NCBI GenBank assembly: GCA_964531735.1
Contig: CAZHGD010000078.1
Span: 1 to 31,840 of the forward strand
Direction of reading: 5' to 3'
Source: CAZHGD01 sp964531735
GTDB taxonomy: Bacteria; Armatimonadota; UBA10988
Length of the DNA: 31,840 nt
A model generated the notes under the pieces. The model had not been told where the DNA came from. It saw nothing but the letters and a program-made list of their open reading frames with translations, and ran no database searches. A program made the translations under genes and the position numbers. Below, in pieces: positions 9,402 to 16,050 of this stretch; the first letter of the stretch is position 1; every line of letters begins with the position of its first letter.

Positions 9402-11483
9402 CTAGAACGGGTCGACCTGGAGCTTCTCGAAAGTCACCGGCTGATCGGCATCGACATCCAGGTAGAGGCGCCAGGGCACATCCTCGCCGTTCGACTCGAG
9501 ACTCTGCGTTTCGCCGTTGACGGTCAACGACATCTCGCCGTGGGTGCGCTCCAGGACCACCTCATTGCGGGCCTGCGGCAGATCCACCGCCACGCCGGTG
9601 GCCGGCGCCGGTTTGGCCGGCGACTGCCAGCGCAGTTGGACCGGCCGCGACACGACCACGCTGCCCCGCGGCACGCCGAAGCTCAGACAGACCACCGCCG
9701 GCCGGTCAGCCGGGCAGCGCAGGAGCAGTCGCACGCGGCAACTCGCCGGCAGTTGCGCGGGGATCGCCAGGTGCGCCACCTGGCCGGCACTGCGGCAGCC
9801 GCTCAAGGTGCCATCGTCACCGACCGTCCAGGTACCGATGCTGCTGGTCCACAGGTCGAGGTCGTCACCGGGGATCAGCACGCCCTTGGCCATCAGCGGC
9901 TGGGCGTCGGTCGAGCCGTCCTGCGCGAGCAGCAGTGCCCGTCGCCGCTGCGTGAGCCAGTAGCGCACGTGAGGATCGTCCGACTGCTGGCCGGCAGCGC
10001 GATACAGCTTGAGCGCCGTCGCCGCGTCGCCGCTCTCGTGAGCCTGCTTGGCGCGCCGAGCGTGGTCATCCGGCCCGCCCAGCGCGCGCACGTAGCCGAC
10101 CACCGACTGCGGGTCGACGCTCAGCGTGTTGCCGAGCCACTGCACGTCCTCGGCGTCGAGCGGGCCCTGCACCAACGGGTAGGCGTCGGACACACGGCCG
10201 ATCTGGCCGAGCACCTGAGCCCGCACCAACTGCCAGCGGACTCGTTCGGACTCCGGCGCCGCAGCCACCAGACCCGCCGTGGCGGTGTCCAGCTCCTGCT
10301 GCACGCGCGGGTCGTCCCAGATCCCCGGTTGGTCGTCCTGCTGGGCGAGGAACCGCACGATCAGGTAGTACTGCAACGGCACCGAGGTGTCGAACCGTTG
10401 CGTGGCCAGGCACTCGCGGGCCAGCGCCAGCATGGCCTCGTGCGAGCCGCCCCACCGCGGCATCAGTGCCCAGGCCAGCTTGTCGTAGGCCGGCGGATAG
10501 TCGAACTGCGCCACCACGGCGCGGTCGAACCACAGGCGAGGCGTCTCGCCGGGGCCGGCCCCGCCGCCCTTGGCCACGTCAATCATCGCCGCGGCCGCTT
10601 CGGGCAGCTCCGGGTGCCGGCGCCAAGCCGCGACGTACTCCTTGCGCGCCACCTGCAGTTGCCGCGCGAAGCCCTCCCAGCCAGTGCGTGAGACGGTGTT
10701 GGCATAGCCGCTGCCGCGTGCCTTCCACGCTTCGTCCACCGCCAGACGGCCGCGCAGCACGTGTGCGTACCAGGGATCGGCGCGACGCGCTTTCTGGACG
10801 ATGGTCAGCAGGTTCTGAGCGTCCTTCGCCTCTTCGAAGCCGGCGCGCTCGATGCGGCGCAGCAGCAGCCGCAGCTCGATCGGGCGGCGCACCGGCTCGT
10901 CGAACGCACGGACGAGCAGCTCCTTCTCGAGGCTCCACAGCGCGCGCTGGTCGGTGGCCAACACCTCCGCCGGTGCGGTCGGCGCGACCCGGTTCCCCTT
11001 CAGCTCGCGGAACAGCGAAGGCGGCCCGAGGCAGAGCGCCTGCGCCGGATACCGCGCGTCGCGCGCGCCGTCGACGGCCTGCTTCAGCCACTGGGCAGCG
11101 CGGCCATCGTCGCTCTCCTGCAAGCGCAGACCCACCAGCAGGCAGACCAGGGGGTCGTCGACCCCACTGCCCAGCAGCGGCGTCAGCGCCGCGTCGACCG
11201 CTCGGGCGGCCGCCTTGTCATCGCGGTTGGCCCAGTGCGCCACCGACGCCCGCACGAAGACCTGGGCCCCGCTCGCCCACGGCGCCGAGCGGTTGCCCCA
11301 GCGCGCGTAGGCATCGGCGTAGAGGCGCTGGTAGAACCGGCGCGCGGCCTCCTGCACCTGCGGCACCGTCACCGCCTGCGGCCCTGCTGGCAGCGGTCGT
11401 GGTCCCGACGGCATGGGCCCACACCCGTTCAGCCACCCGCCCAACCAGACCACCGCCACCGCGCGCCACACCCACCTGCCCAT
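9402..11483 (-). CDS. DUF4034-like lipoprotein with C-terminal beta-sandwich (copy A)
   Basis: A 693-residue putative lipoprotein. The signal peptide ends in a slightly atypical lipobox LNGC with Cys21. A long alpha-helical, TPR-like region follows (about 35-510). It includes ALMPRWGGSHEAMLALAREC, which matches the 'PRWGGS.E.M..FA' core of DUF4034 proteins. The last 170 residues look like a concanavalin/DUF1080-type beta-sandwich: LWTSSIGTWTVGDDGTLSG, later LTVNGE, and a final TFEKLQVDPF. It would sit at the outer or inner membrane surface; the function is unknown, and scaffold or glycan binding is a guess. It is a paralogue of the gene immediately upstream (11708-13810), sharing long near-identical stretches such as PRPLP.GPQAVTV and DDPLVC.LVGLRLQE. 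The ATG has GGAG six bases before it and a promoter shared with copy B. Confidence 0.78.
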   Translation of the reverse strand: MGRWVWRAVAVVWLGGWLNGCGPMPSGPRPLPAGPQAVTVPQVQEAARRFYQRLYADAYARWGNRSAPWASGAQVFVRASVAHWANRDDKAAARAVDAALTPLLGSGVDDPLVCLLVGLRLQESDDGRAAQWLKQAVDGARDARYPAQALCLGPPSLFRELKGNRVAPTAPAEVLATDQRALWSLEKELLVRAFDEPVRRPIELRLLLRRIERAGFEEAKDAQNLLTIVQKARRADPWYAHVLRGRLAVDEAWKARGSGYANTVSRTGWEGFARQLQVARKEYVAAWRRHPELPEAAAAMIDVAKGGGAGPGETPRLWFDRAVVAQFDYPPAYDKLAWALMPRWGGSHEAMLALARECLATQRFDTSVPLQYYLIVRFLAQQDDQPGIWDDPRVQQELDTATAGLVAAAPESERVRWQLVRAQVLGQIGRVSDAYPLVQGPLDAEDVQWLGNTLSVDPQSVVGYVRALGGPDDHARRAKQAHESGDAATALKLYRAAGQQSDDPHVRYWLTQRRRALLLAQDGSTDAQPLMAKGVLIPGDDLDLWTSSIGTWTVGDDGTLSGCRSAGQVAHLAIPAQLPASCRVRLLLRCPADRPAVVCLSFGVPRGSVVVSRPVQLRWQSPAKPAPATGVAVDLPQARNEVVLERTHGEMSLTVNGETQSLESNGEDVPWRLYLDVDADQPVTFEKLQVDPF

Positions 11484-11507
11484 GACGAGCTCCCACTGCT
11501 GCGATGG

Positions 11508-11536
11508 ACTATGCCACCCCGCGCGGCGCGATGCAA
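11508..11536 (-). promoter_or_regulatory. Predicted promoter of lipoprotein copy A
   Basis: On the minus strand, TTGCAT (11531-11536) and CATAGT (11508-11513) are separated by exactly 17 bases, as in a sigma70-type promoter, about 25 bases before the start codon. The same arrangement and spacing occurs before the paralogue (13836-13864), and the stretch from the -10 box into the leader is identical over about 21 bases in both. That conservation is the main support; each box alone is a moderate match. Confidence 0.6.
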
Positions 11537-11707
11537 CCCGCCGGCCCGGCCCGCCAACCGCCGCCGGCGGCCCACGGCGCCAGCGCGGTCAGGAAGGTGA
11601 CTCCCCGACCGGGCATGACCACCTCGACGCCGGCGCTCGGACGAGGTCCGGGCGCTCGAACGGCGGCACCGCGAAGCCCGCCGCGTGCGCCGGCCGGGCC
11701 ACCGGCG
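11537..11707. other. Spacer between the two lipoprotein genes
   Basis: No gene is supported here. The stretch is very GC-rich and contains a perfect 12-base palindrome, GCCGCCGGCGGC (11560-11571), without a T-run. I see no convincing terminator for the upstream gene. Confidence 0.5.
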
Positions 11708-13810
11708 CTACAGCGGATCGACCCGCAGTTTGGCGACCACTACCGGCGCGCCGGGCGGCACGGCCAGCCACAGCCGCCACGGTGCCCCCGTCGCGCCGCC
11801 GCGCAAGGGCGGCGCCGCCACCTCGCGGCCGTTGACGGTCGCCGACGGCACGCCGTCCCGCAGCTCGAGCACCACCTCGAACCGCGGCTGGTCGACGTCG
11901 ACGGTGTCTGCCGAGGTCGCTGGTTGGCCCTGCGGACCAGGCCACCGCAGATGGATCGTGCTCGCCGTGGTCGTCGCCCCCTGCGGCACGCCGTACTCCA
12001 GGCCGAACCCGGCCCCACGGTCGGCGCCACACTGCGCCACCACCCGGACCCGGCAGTTCGGCGGCAGCAGTCCCGGCACACCCAGGCGGCCGACCTGGCC
12101 GCGGGGTACCTGACCCTCGATCGTCCCGTCGTCGCGGCGGCGCCAGGTGCCCTCCGCCGACTCCCAGCCGTCCAGACTGCTCGCCGGGATGAGCTGGCCG
12201 CGGGCGACCGACTCCGGTGCGGCCGCGCCGCCGGCGGCCGCGAGCTGACTCCGTACCGCGCCCTGTCGGACGTCCAGCCAGTGGCCGATGCACTTGTCCT
12301 TGGTCTGCTCGCGCACGACCTGGTACCGCGCCAGGGCCTGGCGCAGGTCGCCGGCGGCCAGGGCCCGCTCGGCCTGCCGGGCGGTGTCGTCCGGCCCGCC
12401 CAACGCCCGGATCAGACCGACCACCAGCACGGCGTCGATGTCCAGCGTGCTCGCCAGCCAACCCACGTCGGCCACTTCGATCGGTTCCGCCACGAGGGGG
12501 TAGGCCTCGCGGTAGCGCTGGCACATGGACAACACATCGGCCCAGATGAGCTCCCAGCGGCGCCGCTCGCTCTGGTGCTCGGGCGCATTGACCAGGCCCG
12601 CGCACATGGTGTCCAGCTCTTGGCGCACTGTGGGATCGTGCCACGTGGCCGGCAGCTCGTCGTCTTCGGCGATCAGTCGCACGGTGTGGAAGTACTCCAG
12701 CGGCACGGTGGTATCGAAGCGCTGCGTGGCCAGACAGTCGCGGGCGAGGGCCATCATCTGCTCGTGCGAGCCGCCCCAGCGCGGCATCAGCGCTCGGCTC
12801 AGGCAGCGGTAGGCCAGCGGATACTCGAACTGTGCCGCCACGGCCCGATCGAACCAGCGGCGCGGCGTGTCCCACCGCCCCGCGTACCCGGCCATCGCCA
12901 CCTCGATCATCGCGGTCGGCGCCTCGGGCAGGTCGGGGTGCAACTGGTAGGCCGCTTCCAGCTCGCGGCGCGCGGCCCGCAGGTGGCGGGAGAAACCCTC
13001 CCAGCCGGCGCGAGTGACCGTGTTGCCATAGCCACTCCCGCGCGCGGCCCAGGCGTCGGCGACCGCGATGCGACCGCGCACGACGTGCCCGTACCACGGA
13101 TCCGCACGGCGAGCCCTGGCCAGAATGGGCACGAGCGCGCGCCGCGTGTTCGTCTGATCGAAGCCCGCGCGCTCCGTGCGGCGCAAGACGAACCGCAGCT
13201 CGACCGGCTGCCGGACCGGCTCTTCAAAGGCCCGCCGCAGCAGGTCCTGCGTGGTGGGCCAGAGCGATGGATCATCCGCCAGCGCGCGGCGGCCACCGCC
13301 GGCCGGCGACGGTCCAGCGGCTGGCTGCTGCGCCTCCTGCTCGGTGAACAAGGCGGGCGGGGCCAGGAACATCGCCTGGGCCGAGTAGCGCGAGCCCGGC
13401 AGCCCAGCCACGGCGCGCCGTAGCCACCGGCCGGCCCGACGATCCGACACTTCCTGCAATCGCAGGCCCACCAACATGCAGACCAGCGGGTCATCGGCGG
13501 CGCTGTCGAGCAGCGCCACGACGGCCTGGTCGAAGGCCTTGGCGGCGGCCCGGTCACTGCTGTTGGCCCAACATGCCACGGCCGCGTGGACCAGCGCCTC
13601 GGCTTGCGGCGACCACGGCGCGGAGTGGTTGCCGTTGGTGGCAAAGGCGTCGACGTAGATGCGCTGGTAGAACTGGCGTGCCGCCGCCTGGACGCGCGCC
13701 ACGGTGACCGCCTGCGGCCCCGATGGCAACGGCCGTGGCCCCGAATGGGCCGTCGGCACACAACCGCTCAGCAGGACGACCGCACCCATCCGCCAGACCC
13801 ACCTGCCCAT
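11708..13810 (-). CDS. DUF4034-like lipoprotein with C-terminal DUF1080-like domain (copy B)
   Basis: A 700-residue paralogue of copy A. Its lipobox is classical: LLSGC with Cys17. Residues about 30-500 form the helical repeat region with ALMPRWGGSHEQMMALARDC, the DUF4034-like core. The C-terminal domain begins LDGWESAEGTWRRRDDGTIE, a good match in style to DUF1080/3-keto-disaccharide hydrolase sandwiches, and includes SATVNGREVA. No catalytic residues can be assigned with confidence. The start at 13810 follows the signal peptide and a GGAG nine bases upstream; the frame extends to 13864 but through the promoter region. Tandem duplication with copy A, including the leader, points to a fairly recent duplication followed by substantial divergence. 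The Ser/Ala- and Asp-rich linkers between modules differ most. Confidence 0.78.
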   Translation of the reverse strand: MGRWVWRMGAVVLLSGCVPTAHSGPRPLPSGPQAVTVARVQAAARQFYQRIYVDAFATNGNHSAPWSPQAEALVHAAVACWANSSDRAAAKAFDQAVVALLDSAADDPLVCMLVGLRLQEVSDRRAGRWLRRAVAGLPGSRYSAQAMFLAPPALFTEQEAQQPAAGPSPAGGGRRALADDPSLWPTTQDLLRRAFEEPVRQPVELRFVLRRTERAGFDQTNTRRALVPILARARRADPWYGHVVRGRIAVADAWAARGSGYGNTVTRAGWEGFSRHLRAARRELEAAYQLHPDLPEAPTAMIEVAMAGYAGRWDTPRRWFDRAVAAQFEYPLAYRCLSRALMPRWGGSHEQMMALARDCLATQRFDTTVPLEYFHTVRLIAEDDELPATWHDPTVRQELDTMCAGLVNAPEHQSERRRWELIWADVLSMCQRYREAYPLVAEPIEVADVGWLASTLDIDAVLVVGLIRALGGPDDTARQAERALAAGDLRQALARYQVVREQTKDKCIGHWLDVRQGAVRSQLAAAGGAAAPESVARGQLIPASSLDGWESAEGTWRRRDDGTIEGQVPRGQVGRLGVPGLLPPNCRVRVVAQCGADRGAGFGLEYGVPQGATTTASTIHLRWPGPQGQPATSADTVDVDQPRFEVVLELRDGVPSATVNGREVAAPPLRGGATGAPWRLWLAVPPGAPVVVAKLRVDPL

Positions 13811-13835
13811 GACGCCTGCTCCACCGCTGCGATGG

Positions 13836-13864
13836 ACTATGCCACCTTGTGTGGTGCGGTGCAA
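13836..13864 (-). promoter_or_regulatory. Predicted promoter of lipoprotein copy B
   Basis: TTGCAC (13859-13864) and CATAGT (13836-13841) lie 17 bases apart on the minus strand, about 25 bases before the ATG at 13810. The arrangement matches the promoter of copy A. It overlaps the predicted divergent promoter on the plus strand. Confidence 0.6.
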
Positions 13865-13874
13865 CCCATATTAT
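13847..13874 (+). promoter_or_regulatory. Predicted divergent promoter for the glycosidase-like gene
   Basis: TTGTGT (13847-13852) and TATTAT (13869-13874) are 16 bases apart. TATTAT is a 5/6 match to the sigma70 -10 box and stands out in this GC-rich sequence. It lies about 80 bases before the ATG at 13957. Its -10/-35 region overlaps the -35 box of the opposite promoter, so the two genes may compete for polymerase or share an operator. Confidence 0.4.
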
Positions 13875-13956
13875 CCGGTGCCCCGAGCCGACGCCGACGG
13901 AGGATTCGCCGCGCCAGGCGGCAATGGCCGCGGCAGGCTACGGCCGGGAGCTGCCC

Positions 13957-16041
13957 ATGTCGCCCGCTTGCTGGTTGCTGCTCGCCCTTGCTCTGGCGCC
14001 GCCGACCGACCCGCGCTGCGAGTGGCTGCCGCCGGGCGCGGTGATCGCCGACCCGTGTCCCGAGTTCTCGTGGCTCTGCCCGGCGCAGGCGGCTTGTCGC
14101 GTGCTGGTCGGCTCCAGCACCGACGCACCGAGTGACCTCTGGGACAGCGGCTGGGTCACCAGCGAGCTGCCGATTGTCGAGCATGCCGGCCGGCCGTGGC
14201 CGGTGGGGCAGGCGGTCCACTGGCGGCTGGAGGTGCGCGACCGCCACGGCCAGACCCATCGCGTCGGGCCGTTCACCGCGACCTACCAGCCGGCGACGGT
14301 CGCGCGGCTCTACCCGACCATCCGCAGCTTCCTGAACTTCGACGCCGAACTGCCGGTGATGGTCCGTGACTACGACGTCACCTACAGCGCCGCGGCGAAG
14401 GCCCGGCGGCCGGCGATGCAGGCGTTCAACTACTCGCTGCTGGCCACCATGGTCGTGCCGTCGGCCAAGTGGGACCAACTGCGCGCCTTCGCCGCGCGCG
14501 AAGGGCTCGACGAGCGCGCGGTGGAGGCGATGTTCCTGCACTACGGCGCCGACACCAAGGTGCGCCTGCACGTGGGCCGCGAGGCGGCTGACCGGCCGTT
14601 GGAGGAGCGCTCGATCCGCGGCTGGGACCCGGCTAACGACCGCGACGGCGACGGCCGCGTCAGTGACGCCGAGGCCCGCACCCTCGCCAACCCGCAGGCC
14701 ACCGCGCGCACGCCCCGCGAGGCGCGTGTGCCCATCTACTACTGGGGCCCGCCGGCCGACGACTACATCATGTACCCCGGTCACCCCGTGTACCAGCGCT
14801 ATCTGGCCACGGTCTACGTACCCGCCCAGTTGGCGGGCCACGACGGCCTGTACATCGACACCACGCCGCCGGCGCCGCCCGGTCCGGCGGCCGGGCGCGT
14901 GCTCCACGAGTACCGCGCCGAAGCCGCCAAGGGCTGGCTGCGCGACATGCTCATGATGCTGGCGGCCATCAAGCGCGAGCACCCGCGCGTGCCGCTGGTG
15001 GCCAACGGCTGGCTGGCCCGGCCGTTCGTGATCGACGGGACGCAGTGGGAGAACTGGCTGGAACTGCCCACCAGCGCCAGCCAGGTACACGCCGCCGTGG
15101 CCGCGGTGCGCGAGTTGGACCGGCGCGGCAAGGTGCAATGGGTGCAGTACAACCCGGTGGCACTCGACGACCAGCCGACCTTCGCGCCACGGCTGCCGGT
15201 GACGCCCGACCGTGACCAGCTCTACGGCCTGGCCGCCTACCTGCTGGCGCATGGCGAGCGCACCTACTACGGCTACGGCCGGCATCCCTACGGCGTCTAC
15301 GCCCGCTGGTGGCCGGCGGCCACGCGGGCCGACCTCGGCGGGCCGCTCGGCGAGTGGACCGAGCAGGTCGCCGCGCCGGCGACGGCGGCTGGCCCGAACT
15401 TGCTGCGCAACGGCGACTTCGAGGAGCCGCCGACGGCCGCTGAGCCGTTACCGGGGTGGTTGCCGGCGCCGCCGTTCGAGGTGATCAGCACCGGCGCGCA
15501 CGACGGCCGGCACTGCCTCCACCTGGCCAGCCGCAGTCTCGAGACCAACAACATCTGCAAGCAGTGGCTGACCCTCGCGCCAAACACCGTCTACACGCTG
15601 TCGGGCTACCTGCGCACCAAGGACGTCGATGGCGGCGGCGCGCAGCTCTACCCCTATGACTTCGCCGGCGCCAGCGGCGGCGGCCTGATCACCGTGCTGG
15701 GCACCACCGACTGGACTCGCTACGACCTGGTGTTCCGCACCGGCGCCAACCCGCGCGGGCGCATCAACCTGCGGTTGTTCCGCGCCACCGGTGAGGCCTG
15801 GTTCGATGGGCTGCGGCTGGTGGCCGGTAACGAGGCCGCCGACGTGCTCTTCGCGCGCCGCTTCGAGCGCGGCCTGGTGCTGCTGCGCCCGCCGGGCGGC
15901 GCCGGCTATGGTGACGACAGCGCGCGCGAGTGCCGCCTCGAGGAGCCGCTGCGCCCGGTGGCCGCCGATGGCCGAATGGGTGCGGCGCGGTCGGCGGTCA
16001 GGTTGCGGCAGGGCGAGGCGGCCGTGCTGGTGCGGCCGTGA
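13957..16041 (+). CDS. Secreted glycosidase-like protein with N-terminal rhamnosidase-type Ig domain and C-terminal CBM
   Basis: A 694-residue protein. The start at 13957 is chosen because GGGAG precedes it by six bases and a signal peptide (CWLLLALALA) begins there. Residues about 20-115 form an Ig-like domain with LWDSGWVTSE and VHWRLEVRDRHGQ, like the N-terminal domain of alpha-L-rhamnosidases. Residues about 120-470 look like a TIM-barrel glycosidase of a hypothetical family, with DGLYIDTT (297-303) and PLVANGWL as strand ends. An EF-hand type loop with Asp228, Asp230, Asp232, Ser236 and Glu239 is inserted near the middle. Residues 480-640 are a CBM4/9-like jelly roll (NLLRNGDFEE, then WFDGLRLV). 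The substrate is unknown; plant or microbial polysaccharide is likely. It faces the beta-helix gene tail to tail with nine bases between. Confidence 0.72.
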   Translation: MSPACWLLLALALAPPTDPRCEWLPPGAVIADPCPEFSWLCPAQAACRVLVGSSTDAPSDLWDSGWVTSELPIVEHAGRPWPVGQAVHWRLEVRDRHGQTHRVGPFTATYQPATVARLYPTIRSFLNFDAELPVMVRDYDVTYSAAAKARRPAMQAFNYSLLATMVVPSAKWDQLRAFAAREGLDERAVEAMFLHYGADTKVRLHVGREAADRPLEERSIRGWDPANDRDGDGRVSDAEARTLANPQATARTPREARVPIYYWGPPADDYIMYPGHPVYQRYLATVYVPAQLAGHDGLYIDTTPPAPPGPAAGRVLHEYRAEAAKGWLRDMLMMLAAIKREHPRVPLVANGWLARPFVIDGTQWENWLELPTSASQVHAAVAAVRELDRRGKVQWVQYNPVALDDQPTFAPRLPVTPDRDQLYGLAAYLLAHGERTYYGYGRHPYGVYARWWPAATRADLGGPLGEWTEQVAAPATAAGPNLLRNGDFEEPPTAAEPLPGWLPAPPFEVISTGAHDGRHCLHLASRSLETNNICKQWLTLAPNTVYTLSGYLRTKDVDGGGAQLYPYDFAGASGGGLITVLGTTDWTRYDLVFRTGANPRGRINLRLFRATGEAWFDGLRLVAGNEAADVLFARRFERGLVLLRPPGGAGYGDDSARECRLEEPLRPVAADGRMGAARSAVRLRQGEAAVLVRP

Positions 16042-16050
16042 CCGGCCGGA

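Noticed and set aside
11504..13423. Long plus-strand open frame opposite lipoprotein B
   Set aside because: Arg/Pro/Ala-rich shadow frame; the minus-strand gene has a lipobox, domains and a paralogue.
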